Assembly (NCBI GenBank): GCA_959596495.1
Contig: CAUFXK010000001.1
Span: 3,453-67,452, forward strand
Direction of reading: 5' to 3'
Length of the DNA: 64,000 nt
Source: an uncultured Collinsella sp.
Lineage (GTDB): Bacteria; Actinomycetota; Coriobacteriia; Coriobacteriales; Coriobacteriaceae
Position numbers and translations under genes: made by a program. This document shows positions 41,973 through 51,320 of the stretch, piece after piece. Position 1 is the stretch's first letter. Every line of letters begins with the position of its first letter. The notes under the pieces are model-generated. The model ran no database searches, was not told the origin of the DNA, and saw only the letters and a list, made by a program, of their open reading frames with translations.

Positions 41973-43187
41973 ATGGCCGATAAGATCCAGTGGGCGGGCA
42001 ACACGATGCCCAAGAGCGATGACAAGCACTTGGGAATCATGAGCCTCGACCACGTGAAGAAGGCCCGCGCCTTCCACCAGTCGTTCCCTCAATATACCGT
42101 CACCCCGCTTGCCCGCCTGGACGGTCAGGCTGCGCGCTTGGGTCTGTCCAACCTGTGCGTTAAGGACGAGAGCTATCGCTTTGGCCTCAACGCCTTTAAG
42201 GTTCTGGGCGGATCGTTTGCCATGGCCAACTACATTGCCGACGAGACCGGCAAGGACGTTGCCGAGTGCACCTTCGATTACCTGACCTCCGATCAGCTTG
42301 CCAAGGACTTTGGCCAGGCCACCTTCTTTACCGCTACCGACGGCAATCATGGCCGCGGCGTGGCATGGGCTGCCAACAAGCTGGGCCAGAAGGCCGTCGT
42401 TCACATGCCCAAGGGTTCCACCAAGCCCCGCTTCGATAACATCGCCGCCGAGGGCGCAACGGTGACCATCGAAGAGGTCAACTACGACGAGTGCGTGCGC
42501 ATGGCCGCCGCCGAGGCCGACGCCTGCGAGCGCGGCGTCATCGTTCAGGACACCGCCTGGGAGGGCTACGAGAAGATCCCGTCTTGGATCATGGAGGGCT
42601 ACGGCACCATGGCTTCCGAGGCTGCCGAGCAGCTGCGCGAGATGGCCATCAACCGCCCGACGCACGTGTTTGTCCAGGCTGGCGTGGGTTCGCTCGCCGG
42701 CGCCGTGGTGGGCTACTTCACCAACCTGTATCCCGATAACCCGCCCACCTTCGTCGTGGTCGAGTGCGCTCCGGCCGCCTGCCTGTACAAGGGCGCTGCC
42801 GCCGGCGACGGCGATCCGCGTATCGTGGACGGTGACATGCCCTCCATCATGGCCGGTCTGTGCTGCGGCGAGCCCAACATCCTGGGCTGGGATATCCTGC
42901 GCAACCATGCCACCGCCTTCGTGTCCTGCCCCGACTGGGTCACCGCTCGCGGCATGCGCACCCTGGGCGCCCCCGAGAAGGGCGACCCGCGCGTCATCTC
43001 CGGCGAGTCCGGCGCGGTGACCACTGGCCTGGTCGAGACCCTCATGCTCGATCCTGAGTACGCCGAGCTCAAAGAGCTCATCGGCCTGGATAAGACGAGC
43101 TCCGTGCTCTGCTTCTCCACGGAAGGTGACACCGATCCGGATCAGTACCGTCGCATCGTCTGGGAAGGCGAATACCCCACTTGCTAA
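41973..43187 (+). CDS. ygeX: Diaminopropionate ammonia-lyase (YgeX)
   Basis: 404 residues, fold type II PLP enzyme. KDESYRFGLNAFKVLGG places the PLP lysine at 76; ATDGNHGRGVAWAA (about 121-134) is the phosphate/substrate loop with Asp123, and QAGVGSLAGAVVGYF binds the PLP phosphate. The match to E. coli YgeX is strong and length is normal. It cleaves 2,3-diaminopropionate to pyruvate and two ammonia, the energy-yielding end of the proposed anaerobic purine route. The reaction passes through aminoacrylate, the kind of species RidA removes. AAGGAG precedes ATG 41973. Confidence 0.95.
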   Translation: MADKIQWAGNTMPKSDDKHLGIMSLDHVKKARAFHQSFPQYTVTPLARLDGQAARLGLSNLCVKDESYRFGLNAFKVLGGSFAMANYIADETGKDVAECTFDYLTSDQLAKDFGQATFFTATDGNHGRGVAWAANKLGQKAVVHMPKGSTKPRFDNIAAEGATVTIEEVNYDECVRMAAAEADACERGVIVQDTAWEGYEKIPSWIMEGYGTMASEAAEQLREMAINRPTHVFVQAGVGSLAGAVVGYFTNLYPDNPPTFVVVECAPAACLYKGAAAGDGDPRIVDGDMPSIMAGLCCGEPNILGWDILRNHATAFVSCPDWVTARGMRTLGAPEKGDPRVISGESGAVTTGLVETLMLDPEYAELKELIGLDKTSSVLCFSTEGDTDPDQYRRIVWEGEYPTC

Positions 43188-43261
43188 TCGTTGGGGCGGA
43201 GTAAATAGGTATCGCTCCGCCACCTCACAGGTAGATTCCTTAGTTTGAAAGGTTATGAACA

Positions 43262-44647
43262 ATGGCTAAAGAACTCGATTTCGACGCTATCAAGGCTGCT
43301 GCTGAGTCCCATCGTGCTGATATGACTCGCTTCCTGCGCGCCATGATCTCTCACCCCTCTGAGTCCTGCGAGGAGGGTGAGGTCGTCGCTTGCATTAAGG
43401 CCGAGATGGAGAGCCTTGGCTATGACGAGGTCAAGGTCGACGGCCTGGGTAACGTCATGGGCTTTATGGGCGAGGGCGACAAGATCATCGCCATCGACTC
43501 TCACATCGACACCGTCGGCATCGGCAACATCGATAACTGGGATGCCGATCCTTATGAGGGCTACGAGACCGACGAGATCATCTATGGCCGCGGCGGCTCC
43601 GACCAGGAGGGTGGCATGGCTTCTGCTACCTACGCTGCCAAGATGATGAAGGACATGGGCCTCATCCCCGAGGGCTACAAGATCATGGTCGTCGGCACCG
43701 TCCAGGAAGAGGACTGCGACGGCATGTGCTGGCAGTACATCTACAACAAGGACGGCATTAAGCCCGAATTCGTCATTTCCACCGAGCCCACCGACGGCGG
43801 CATCTATCGCGGTCACCGCGGCCGCATGGAGATCCGCGTCGACGTTCACGGTACCTCCTGCCACGGCTCTGCTCCCGACCGCGGCGACAATGCCATCTAC
43901 AAGATGGCCGACATCATCGCCGACGTTCGCGCTCTCAACAACAACGGCTGCGACGAGTCGACCGACATCAAGGGTCTCGTCAAGATGCTCGACCCCAAGT
44001 ACAATCCCGAGCACTTCGAGGATGCCCGCTTCCTGGGCCGCGGCACCTGCACCGTCAGCCAGATCTTCTACACCAGCCCCAGCCGCTGCGCCGTGGCCGA
44101 CTCCTGCGCCATCTCCATCGACCGTCGTATGACCGCCGGTGAGACCTGGGAGTCCTGCCTGGACGAGATCCGCAACCTGCCGGCAGCCAAGAAGTACGGT
44201 GACGACGTGAAGGTCTCCATGTACATGTACGACCGTCCGTCCTGGACCGGCGAGGTCTACGAGACCGAGGCTTACTTCCCCACGTGGATCAACAAGGAGA
44301 CCGCTCCGCACGTCAAGGCCCTCGTCGACGCCCACAAGGCCATGTTTGGTGACGAGCGCATCGGCTGCGAGCCCAGCATGGACAAGCGCACCGGTCGCCC
44401 GCTGTGCGACAAGTGGACCTTCTCCACGAACTGCGTTTCCATCCAGGGCCGCTACGGCATCCCCTGCGTGGGCTTTGGCCCGGGTGCCGAGTCTCAGGCT
44501 CACGCTCCCAACGAGGTCACCTACAAGGACGACCTGGTCACCGCTGCCACCATGTACGTGGCTGCCCTGAACCTCTACGATCCGAGCAAGGCCGATGGCG
44601 ACGCCACCGTGTTCCGCGCCGGTCTGACCAACAACAAGATCGATTAG
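43262..44647 (+). CDS. ygeY: YgeY-type M20 family hydrolase (selenium-metabolism linked)
   Basis: 461 residues of the M20 metallopeptidase/deacylase family. Metal and catalytic residues are visible in [23 protein letters not shown] and [10 protein letters not shown] (the double Glu). This pattern and the neighbours match E. coli YgeY, whose relatives co-occur with SsnA, YgfK and selenium-dependent hydroxylases. It probably hydrolyses an N-carbamoyl or ureido intermediate between ring opening and diaminopropionate. The reaction is inferred from context. It lies 74 bp after ygeX; AAAGG precedes ATG 43262. Confidence 0.92.
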   Translation: MAKELDFDAIKAAAESHRADMTRFLRAMISHPSESCEEGEVVACIKAEMESLGYDEVKVDGLGNVMGFMGEGDKIIAIDSHIDTVGIGNIDNWDADPYEGYETDEIIYGRGGSDQEGGMASATYAAKMMKDMGLIPEGYKIMVVGTVQEEDCDGMCWQYIYNKDGIKPEFVISTEPTDGGIYRGHRGRMEIRVDVHGTSCHGSAPDRGDNAIYKMADIIADVRALNNNGCDESTDIKGLVKMLDPKYNPEHFEDARFLGRGTCTVSQIFYTSPSRCAVADSCAISIDRRMTAGETWESCLDEIRNLPAAKKYGDDVKVSMYMYDRPSWTGEVYETEAYFPTWINKETAPHVKALVDAHKAMFGDERIGCEPSMDKRTGRPLCDKWTFSTNCVSIQGRYGIPCVGFGPGAESQAHAPNEVTYKDDLVTAATMYVAALNLYDPSKADGDATVFRAGLTNNKID

Positions 44648-44848
44648 TCCCATTCCTCGATTTTGTTGAGCCGGGGGCCGCTCGTGTCCCCGGCACCCCC
44701 TGTTGACTTGGGGCCCGCGGTCGTTATCTCCCATGCTTCCTCAACGGTGGCGGGTCCTCGTCATGGTGCTCTGCATGTTCTAGCCACACGCGCATGCCGG
44801 AGCACATCTACTCATTGCGATCGTTTCATCTTTAGAAAGGACATTTCC

Positions 44849-46051
44849 ATGGACGCTAAGTTTACCGAGCTCGTCGAGCAGCTGAACGGCCTCGATTTTA
44901 AGGGTATGTACGGCAGCGATTTCCTGCACACTTGGGACAAGACCACCGATGAGCTCAAGGCTCTCTACATCGTCGCCGACGCCCTGCGCGAGCTGCGTGA
45001 GAACAACGTTTCGTCCAAGATCTTCGACTCGGGCCTGGCCGTCTCCCTGTTCCGCGACAACTCCACCCGTACGCGCTTCTCCTTCTCTAAGGCCGCCAAC
45101 CTGCTCGGCCTTGAGCTGCAGGACCTGGACGAGAAGAAGTCCCAGATCGCTCACGGCGAGACCGTCCGCGAGACCGCTACCATGATTTCCTTCATGGCCG
45201 ACGTCATCGGCATCCGCGACGACATGTACATCGGCAAGGGCGACGCCTATATGGCCGAGGTCTCCGAGTCTGTCCAGCAGGCCTACGAGGACGGCGTTCT
45301 GGATCACCGTCCCACGCTCATCTCCCTGCAGTCCGATTCCGACCACCCCACGCAGTCCTCTGCCGACATGCTCTACCTCATCAACGAGTTTGGCGGTCTT
45401 GAGAACCTCAAGGGCAAGAAGGTTGCCGTCACCTGGGCCTATTCGCCCTCTTACGGCAAGCCGCTGTCCTGCCCGCAGTCGCTGATCAGCCTGCTGCCCC
45501 GCTTTGGCATGGACGTCACCCTGGCCCACCCCGAGGGCTACGACCTCATGCCCGAGGTCGTCGAGCGCGCCAAGGGCTATGCCGCCGAGTCCGGCACCAC
45601 CTTTAAGCAGGTCAACACCATGGCCGAGGCCTTCGAGGGCGCCGACATCGTGATCCCCAAGAGCTGGGCTCCGTTTGCCGCCATGGAGAAGCGTACCAAC
45701 CTGTACGCCGAGGGCGACGACGCCGGCATCGCTGCGCTCGAGAAGGAGCTGCTCGCCCAGAACGCCACGCATCAGGATTGGTGCTCCACGACCGAGCTCA
45801 TGGAGAAGACCGCCAACGGCCAGGACACCATCTTTATGCACCCGCTGCCCGCCGACATTTCCGGTGTCTCCTGCGAGCACGGCGAGGTTAACGCCGACGT
45901 CTTCGACATGCACCGCGTGGGCATGTACAAGGAGGCCAGCTACAAGCCGTATGCCATCGCAGCCATGATGTTCCTGCAGAAGGTTGCCGATCCCGCCGCT
46001 ACCCTCAAGGCCCTCGACGAGCGCAACACCGCCCGTTGGCTCCAGGCCTAA
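44849..46051 (+). CDS. ygeW: Knotted carbamoyltransferase YgeW
   Basis: 400 residues from ATG 44849 (AGAAAGGAC at 5-6 bp); upstream codons are leader sequence. The carbamoyl-phosphate site is SLFRDNSTRTRFSFSKAANL near 67-86. QSDSDHPTQSSADMLYL holds the usual HPTQ. The C-terminal half binds the second substrate. It matches YgeW, a carbamoyltransferase group of unclear natural substrate found with ygeX and ygeY. In purine breakdown it could transfer a carbamoyl group to phosphate, giving carbamoyl phosphate and hence ATP; this is inference. Confidence 0.93.
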   Translation: MDAKFTELVEQLNGLDFKGMYGSDFLHTWDKTTDELKALYIVADALRELRENNVSSKIFDSGLAVSLFRDNSTRTRFSFSKAANLLGLELQDLDEKKSQIAHGETVRETATMISFMADVIGIRDDMYIGKGDAYMAEVSESVQQAYEDGVLDHRPTLISLQSDSDHPTQSSADMLYLINEFGGLENLKGKKVAVTWAYSPSYGKPLSCPQSLISLLPRFGMDVTLAHPEGYDLMPEVVERAKGYAAESGTTFKQVNTMAEAFEGADIVIPKSWAPFAAMEKRTNLYAEGDDAGIAALEKELLAQNATHQDWCSTTELMEKTANGQDTIFMHPLPADISGVSCEHGEVNADVFDMHRVGMYKEASYKPYAIAAMMFLQKVADPAATLKALDERNTARWLQA

Positions 46052-46074
46052 AGCCGGGTTGAGGTAAGCCATGT

Positions 46075-46113
46075 AAAGGGGGCGCTCTGCCAACCGGCGG
46101 GGTGCCCTTTTTT
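46075..46113 (+). terminator. Candidate terminator after ygeW
   Basis: AAAGGGGGCGC (46075-46085) pairs imperfectly with GGTGCCCTTT (46101-46110), then more T. Stem contains a G-U pair; about 90 bp before the next start. Confidence 0.5.
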
Positions 46114-46200
46114 GCATCGCGGGCGTGCGGGATAAGCGCTTTCGATGTGGATGCCCGCGGCGCGAGTTATGGGTACGATGGTTTCAGGGGAGGTATCACC

Positions 46201-46815
46201 ATGAGACTTGGATGCGTCATTATGGCTTCGGGCGAGGGCAAGCGGTTTGGCTCCAACAAGATGCTTGCCGATATCTATGGCGAGCCGCTGATTGCCCGGG
46301 CCATCGATTCGGTTCCCCGGGGCTTTGACGTCGTGGTTTCGACGCGTTGGCCCGAGGTCGCTCAGATTTGCGAGGACAAGCATTGCCCGTGCGTTCTGCA
46401 CGATGGCGAGCTGCGCAGCGAAAGCGTCCGTGCGGGCCTTTCGTGGGGAGTCGAACGCAACTGGAAAGGTTGCCTCTTTTTGCCGGGCGACCAGCCGCTT
46501 GTGAGCACGGACTCTTTTGAGGCCATGGTTCGCGCGTTTGACGAGCGTGGCCGCAAACATCCGGTGCGCTTGGCGTGCAACGGTGAGCCTTCGAGCCCGG
46601 TGCTCTTTCCGGCGGAACTATTCGATGCACTCATGCGTCTTGAGGGCAAGGACGGCGGGGGCTCGATTCTCAAGGACCGTACCGACGTGGTGCTGGTCGA
46701 GGCGCGTGCCTACGAGCTGTGGGATGTCGATACCGCAGAGGGACAGCGACGCATAACGGAGCATATCGCGGCCTGCTCGTATTTTGATCGCGTGGCCAAC
46801 TGTATTAATCAATAA
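46201..46815 (+). CDS. MocA-type molybdenum cofactor nucleotidyltransferase
   Basis: 204 residues. The N-terminal nucleotide loop VIMASGEGKRFGSNKMLADI matches the LAAGxSxRMGxxKLL of MocA/MobA-like enzymes, and FLPGDQPLVSTDSF provides the metal-binding D. E. coli YgfJ, encoded in the same gene set, is the closest functional analogue. It would add cytidine to molybdopterin so the cofactor suits a xanthine-dehydrogenase-type enzyme. GGGGAGG precedes ATG 46201. It is 8 bp before hyuA, so these are co-transcribed. Confidence 0.88.
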   Translation: MRLGCVIMASGEGKRFGSNKMLADIYGEPLIARAIDSVPRGFDVVVSTRWPEVAQICEDKHCPCVLHDGELRSESVRAGLSWGVERNWKGCLFLPGDQPLVSTDSFEAMVRAFDERGRKHPVRLACNGEPSSPVLFPAELFDALMRLEGKDGGGSILKDRTDVVLVEARAYELWDVDTAEGQRRITEHIAACSYFDRVANCINQ

Positions 46816-46823
46816 GGAGCAAC

Positions 46824-48191
46824 ATGATCATCATCAAAAACGGCGCGCTCGTGACGCCCCAGGGGCTTCGCCGCGCCGATCTTGCCATGGAGGGCGACAA
46901 GATTGTGCGGATTGCCGCGGCGATTGAGCCGGCCGAGGGCGATACCGTCGAGGACGCCGCGGGCTGCTGGGTGTTTCCCGGCTTTATCGACGGCCACACG
47001 CACATGCAGTGCTGGACTGGCATGGATTGGACAGCCGATAGCTTTGAAACCGGCACGCGTGCGGCTGCCTGCGGCGGTACGACGACCATCGTGGACTACG
47101 CGACGGCTGATCGCGGCGTGACCATGCCCGATGCCTTGGCCGAGTGGCATCGCCGTGCCGACGGAACCTGCACGGCCAACTACGCCTTTCATATGGCACT
47201 CGCCGAGTGGAATGAACGCAACCGCGCCGATCTTTCGGCTATGCGCGAGGCGGGCGTATCGTCGTTTAAGACCTACTTTGCCTACGATCATTTGCGCCTG
47301 GACGATGCCGAGACGCTCGAGGTGCTCGAGGAGCTCAAGCGTATTGGCGGCATACTGTGCGTGCATTGCGAGAACGGTACGCTGGTGAATGAGCTGCAGA
47401 AGCGCGTGTACGAGCAGGGGATTCATGGGCCCGAGGGGCATGCGCTCAGCCGCCCGGACGTGTGTGAGGCCGAAGCCGTGAGCCGCCTGCTGTATCTGGC
47501 GCACCTGGCCGGCGACGCCCCAGTCAACGTGGTGCACCTTTCGACCAAGCTGGGGCTCGAGGCCATCCGTGCCGCCAAGGCGCGCGGGCAGAAGAATATC
47601 TATGTCGAGACCTGCCCTCAGTATCTGATGCTCGACGATACATGCTACTTGGAGCAGGGCGAGGACGGCTTTGCGGGTGCCAAGTATGTGATGAGCCCGC
47701 CGCTGCGCCATGCTGGCGACCGTGCGGCTCTGCGCGAGGCACTTGTGGCCGGCGAGATCGATACGATTGCGACCGACCACTGCAGCTTTAACCTGCACGG
47801 GCAAAAGGACCGCGGACGCGACGATTTCCGCGCGATTCCCAACGGCGGGCCCGGTGTGGAGCATCGCCCCGTCGCGATCGCTACGAGCTTTGAGGGACGG
47901 CTGGGTCCTGAGGATCTGTGCCGCTTGATGAGCGAGAACCCGGCGCGCGTCTTTGGCATGTATCCGCGCAAGGGATGTCTTGCCGAGGGCTCCGATGCCG
48001 ACGTGTGCGTGTGGGATCCCAAGGCGCGCTGGACCATTCGCGCGGCGACGCAGCATCAGGCTGTGGACTACACGCCACTCGAGGGTTTTGAAGCGCACGG
48101 CCGCGCCAAGGCTGTGTTTGTGAACGGCGTGCTGGCCGCGCGCGACGGCGAGCCCACCGGAGCCCAGCCCGGCCGCTACGTGCCCCGCTAA
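46824..48191 (+). CDS. hyuA: Dihydropyrimidinase/hydantoinase-type amidohydrolase (HyuA/YgeZ)
   Basis: 455 residues. Zinc ligands in FIDGHTHMQ (about 53-61), the carboxylated-lysine position in SSFKTYFAYD near 150, VHCENG near 181, VNVVHLST near 236 and the catalytic Asp of ATDHCSF near 316. This fits D-hydantoinase/dihydropyrimidinase, and the location fits E. coli HyuA (YgeZ). It opens a cyclic imide or ureide ring, probably an intermediate after reduction of the purine ring. The neighbours ygeX, ygeY and ygeW support that role. AAGGAGC precedes ATG 46824. Confidence 0.92.
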   Translation: MIIIKNGALVTPQGLRRADLAMEGDKIVRIAAAIEPAEGDTVEDAAGCWVFPGFIDGHTHMQCWTGMDWTADSFETGTRAAACGGTTTIVDYATADRGVTMPDALAEWHRRADGTCTANYAFHMALAEWNERNRADLSAMREAGVSSFKTYFAYDHLRLDDAETLEVLEELKRIGGILCVHCENGTLVNELQKRVYEQGIHGPEGHALSRPDVCEAEAVSRLLYLAHLAGDAPVNVVHLSTKLGLEAIRAAKARGQKNIYVETCPQYLMLDDTCYLEQGEDGFAGAKYVMSPPLRHAGDRAALREALVAGEIDTIATDHCSFNLHGQKDRGRDDFRAIPNGGPGVEHRPVAIATSFEGRLGPEDLCRLMSENPARVFGMYPRKGCLAEGSDADVCVWDPKARWTIRAATQHQAVDYTPLEGFEAHGRAKAVFVNGVLAARDGEPTGAQPGRYVPR

Positions 48192-48219
48192 CAGGAAGAT
48201 CACCGGATTCCCCTCCGCA

Positions 48220-48284
48220 GTTGCGGTGGAATAGTTCCTGTTTAGCCGCCAAATAGGCCGTTTCAGGAACTATTCCACCGCAAC
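48220..48284. repeat. Palindromic element GTTGCGGTGGAATA, copy 1
   Basis: GTTGCGGTGGAATAGTTCCT (48220-48239) pairs with the inverse ending CACCGCAAC at 48284, forming a 21-bp stem around a ~23-base centre. A related copy is at 51013-51079. It lies between the convergent hyuA and yqeC genes and could also serve as a terminator stem, though no T run follows. Confidence 0.8.
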
Positions 48285-48310
48285 TTATATGTCTGGTGGG
48301 GCAGCGCCGG

Positions 48311-49045
48311 CTATTTGAGGCTGCTGGCGACGATGAGGCGGCCGAGGGCGGCCTCGAAGCGATCTGCCATTGTTGGGTCGGCAAGCGTGTCGGCTTGGTT
48401 GAGCATGACGCGTGCGATGCTGAGTCCCAGCGCCTGCATCTCGGCATTGAGCACCTGGGCGACGCGCTCGGGCGTGGCGATGTCGGTGGGCTCGCAGCCG
48501 CAACGCTCGCAGAAGAGCTCGGGGCGGTGAACGGCCTCGTTGATGGGCTTGCTGAACCCCGAGGCGCCGACGAGCCAGATGACGTTGGCCGTGCCGGCGG
48601 GAACGACCGGCTCCCAGGCGGCATGCGCCTTGAGCGGGAGTCGCTTGCTACCATCTGCCTCGGCCAACACATAGTCAAAGCGCTGCGCCAGCTCGTTGAG
48701 CGGCTCGGCGGGGGCGGAGAGCTTGCCTGTCTCCGGGTTCAAAACACCCGCCTGGCAGATACTTCCGCGGACAAGTCCCGCGCATGCCTCGCAGGTGCAG
48801 CCGGGAACATGTAGGGTCCCTGGCTTCCAAGGCGCGGCGTCCAGGCGACGGCTCGACCCGTCCCATGGCACGCCGGCGACGGGAAACATGTGCGTGGTGG
48901 TACAGAGGAGCACGCGGCCGCCAGTGCGCATGAGCTCGAGACCCAGCGTCTTCAGCAGCGTCGACTTGCCGCCACTGCCGATAATCGCGGTAATGCCCGG
49001 CTCGATCCTGAGCGCAGAGGCAAGATTGCCGCTAACCGTTTCCAT
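48311..49045 (-). CDS. yqeC: YqeC-type selenium-dependent hydroxylase accessory protein
   Basis: 244 residues with a P-loop IIGSGGKSTLLKTLG (about 21-35), the conserved CTTTHMFPV, the acidic LAEADGSKRLPLKAH and the VLNQAD-like MLNQADTL. This matches YqeC, which occurs only with selenium-dependent molybdenum hydroxylases and is thought to help insert selenium into the Mo cofactor. It is transcribed away from the EF2563-type gene across a ~100-bp divergent promoter gap, unlike its neighbours. The start at 49045 lies near an AT-rich stretch (GTATAATACTG). Confidence 0.88.
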   Translation of the reverse strand: METVSGNLASALRIEPGITAIIGSGGKSTLLKTLGLELMRTGGRVLLCTTTHMFPVAGVPWDGSSRRLDAAPWKPGTLHVPGCTCEACAGLVRGSICQAGVLNPETGKLSAPAEPLNELAQRFDYVLAEADGSKRLPLKAHAAWEPVVPAGTANVIWLVGASGFSKPINEAVHRPELFCERCGCEPTDIATPERVAQVLNAEMQALGLSIARVMLNQADTLADPTMADRFEAALGRLIVASSLK

Positions 49046-49147
49046 CTGTTCACCGCCGTATAATACTGTGATAATAAATAATCATCAGAGTAGCGGCCGA
49101 ACCGCTTTTGCTCTGCTCAAACCGTAGCACAGGGAGGTGCCCCGGGA

Positions 49148-49942
49148 ATGCTCGTTTATGTTCGCGGCGCCGGCGATATCGCCACGGGCGTCGCCGCTCG
49201 CTTGGTGCGCGCCGGCGTTTCGGTCGTTATGGCCGATATCGCGGTTCCCACGTGCATCCGCCGCACAATCTGTTTTTGCGAGGCCATTCGCCTGGGCGAG
49301 GTCGAGGTCGAAGGCATTCGCGCTCGCTTGGCACAGACGCCGGCTGAGGCGCTTGAGATTACCGAGGCTGGAGACGTCGCCGTTGTGGTGGACCCTCAGG
49401 CCAAGATGCTCGATGGGCTTAAACCCGCGGCTGTGGTCGACGCGATTTTGGCTAAGCGCAACATGGGCACCACGCGCGATATGGCGCCTGCCGTCATCGC
49501 TGTGGGGCCGGGCTTTACCGCGCCGGTTGACTGCGACGCCGTGGTCGAGACCATGCGCGGGCATTTTCTCGGCCGTGTCATTACCCAAGGTTCGCCCCAG
49601 CCCAACACGGGCGTGCCGGGCATTATCGCCGGCTATGGCAAGGAGCGCGTTATCCACAGCCCCGCCGCCGGCGTGTTTAGGTCCGACCGCACCATCGGCG
49701 ACATCGTGAGTGCCGGCGATGTGATCGGGTATGCGGGTGATACTCCCATGGTCACGCAGATTGACGGCTGCTTGCGCGGCCTTTTGGCCGACGGTGTTCA
49801 GGTGACCGAGGGCTTTAAATGTGCCGACGTCGACCCGCGCGGCGATGCCAGCTATATCAACTATATTTCGGACAAAGCGACGTCGGTCGGCGGCGGCGTG
49901 CTCGAGGCGCTCGCCATGCTCACCGATGTCTTTAGAGGATAG
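49148..49942 (+). CDS. EF2563/YqeB family selenium-dependent molybdenum hydroxylase system protein
   Basis: 264 residues. Opens VYVRGAGDIATGVAARLVRA, a Rossmann-like entry, followed by VVMADIAVPTCIRRTICFCE, VDPQAKMLDGLKPAAVVDA and VITQGSPQPNTGVPG. This is the EF2563 (YqeB-like) family, which tracks with SelD, YqeC and XdhD in selenium-using bacteria. It probably acts in making or inserting the labile selenium cofactor. GGGAGG lies ~10 bp upstream of ATG 49148. It is 9 bp before the XdhC-type gene. Confidence 0.9.
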   Translation: MLVYVRGAGDIATGVAARLVRAGVSVVMADIAVPTCIRRTICFCEAIRLGEVEVEGIRARLAQTPAEALEITEAGDVAVVVDPQAKMLDGLKPAAVVDAILAKRNMGTTRDMAPAVIAVGPGFTAPVDCDAVVETMRGHFLGRVITQGSPQPNTGVPGIIAGYGKERVIHSPAAGVFRSDRTIGDIVSAGDVIGYAGDTPMVTQIDGCLRGLLADGVQVTEGFKCADVDPRGDASYINYISDKATSVGGGVLEALAMLTDVFRG

Positions 49943-49951
49943 AAGGCGGCA

Positions 49952-50995
49952 ATGGAAAAGCTCGATGTTGTGAATGCGGCGCTTGCCGCCCTGCGTGCTG
50001 GCGAGACGTGCGAGCTCGTGGTCGTGGCCGGTACGGCGGGGTCATCGCCGCGCGGTGTGGGCGCATGGATGACTGTCTTTGCCGATGGAAGCCAGGCGGG
50101 CACTATCGGCGGCGGCAAGATTGAGCTCTTTGCGCTGGATGAGGCGCGCGAGCTCCTGAGCGCGGGACAGTCGCGTCTGGTCCGCTACACCATGGGCGGC
50201 GAGAACTCCGATACCGGTATGATCTGCGGCGGAGCCATCTGCCTGTGCTATCTGCACCTGGACGCGACCAAGGCACCGTTGTTCCAGGAGATTGCCAATG
50301 TGCTGGCGTATCGACGCATCGGCGACTTCGTCATTGACTTTGAGCCGTTTATCGCAAGCGCGCTCGAGGGCGATGTGGCCGAGTACCATGGCGAGGCATC
50401 ACGCCATACCATTGCAGGCTGTCCCGGGCTTTCGCTGGTGGAGGAGGGGAGTAAGGTCACCTACACCAACGCGGCCTCCGAGATTCCCGCGGCGCACATC
50501 GAGACGCTCTGCCCCGAGGGCCTGACCTATATCTTTGGCTGCGGCCACGTGGGCGCTGCGACGGCGCGGGTGCTCACGGCGGCGGGCTTTGCCGTCGTGG
50601 CTTGCGACGACCGCCCTGGCACGCTGACCCCCGAATGGGTGCCCGGTGTCTACGACCGTCGTCTGGTCGACTACAAGAACCTGAGCGAGCTGTGTCCCAT
50701 CGGTCCGCGCGACCTGGTGGTCGTCGCCACGGCGGGTCATAAGTCCGATATCGACGTGGTGATTCAGGCCATGCGCGCCAAACCCGCCTATCTGGGCTGC
50801 TTGGGCTCGCGCCGCAAGACGGCCTTTGTGCGCGCCCGCCTGGAGCAGGAGGGCTTTACGCAGGAGCAAATCGACGAGCTGCACCTGCCGATCGGTGTCG
50901 CCATCGAGGCCGAGGACCCCGAGGAGATCGCCATCTCCATCGCTGCCGAGATGATTCACCTGCGCCGCACCAAGCTCGTCCCCCGCAAGCGCTAA
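49952..50995 (+). CDS. XdhC/CoxI family molybdenum cofactor maturation protein
   Basis: 347 residues. The N-terminal XdhC_CoxI domain has AGTAGSSPRGVGAWMTVFAD and GTIGGGKIELFALDEA. The C-terminal Rossmann domain has YIFGCGHVGAATARVLTAAG, VVACDDRPG and AYLGCLGSRRK, the XdhC NAD-binding type. XdhC proteins bind molybdopterin and load the sulfurated (or here perhaps selenated) cofactor into the apo-hydroxylase. It closes arm B and is the last gene before the ribosomal operon, which begins 325 bp later. Confidence 0.93.
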   Translation: MEKLDVVNAALAALRAGETCELVVVAGTAGSSPRGVGAWMTVFADGSQAGTIGGGKIELFALDEARELLSAGQSRLVRYTMGGENSDTGMICGGAICLCYLHLDATKAPLFQEIANVLAYRRIGDFVIDFEPFIASALEGDVAEYHGEASRHTIAGCPGLSLVEEGSKVTYTNAASEIPAAHIETLCPEGLTYIFGCGHVGAATARVLTAAGFAVVACDDRPGTLTPEWVPGVYDRRLVDYKNLSELCPIGPRDLVVVATAGHKSDIDVVIQAMRAKPAYLGCLGSRRKTAFVRARLEQEGFTQEQIDELHLPIGVAIEAEDPEEIAISIAAEMIHLRRTKLVPRKR

Positions 50996-51012
50996 TCGCA
51001 TCCCCATCAATA

Positions 51013-51079
51013 AGTTGCGGTGAAATACGGACTGTTTAAGCCTGTTAAGCCGTCAAACAGTCCCTATTTCACCGCAACT
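51013..51079. repeat. Palindromic element GTTGCGGTGAAATA, copy 2
   Basis: AGTTGCGGTGAAATACGGAC (51013-51032) and its inverse ending TTCACCGCAACT at 51079 form a 25-bp stem with one mismatch. The outer part matches copy 1 at 48220-48284, while the inner arms differ, so these are members of one repeat family. Confidence 0.8.
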
Positions 51080-51320
51080 GCCATTTTCCTCCGTCCCCTA
51101 GGGATCAATATGTGCGGGGGAGTTGTGGAGTTGTGCAGGCAGACGAGGTTTTTCTGGAAATACGCTCCCGATGCGCGTATAGTACCGATTGTTTTGTCGG
51201 CTCCTGCTGCGTCGAGTCCAAACCGTGAAATGCCATGAGCGGCGCGGATGCAGCCAGGAGGCACGAGGACAACCCATCGTGGCCACGCCCCGTGCTTAAA
51301 ACCCCAAGAAGGAGTGAACA
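51080..51320 (+). promoter_or_regulatory. Leader region upstream of rplE
   Basis: About 240 bp. TGGAAA (51155-51160), 17 bp, TATAGT (51178-51183) is a plausible promoter, followed by ~140 bp of untranslated leader to AAGGAG and ATG 51321. No rplN or rplX remnant is recognised in it. Confidence 0.5.
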
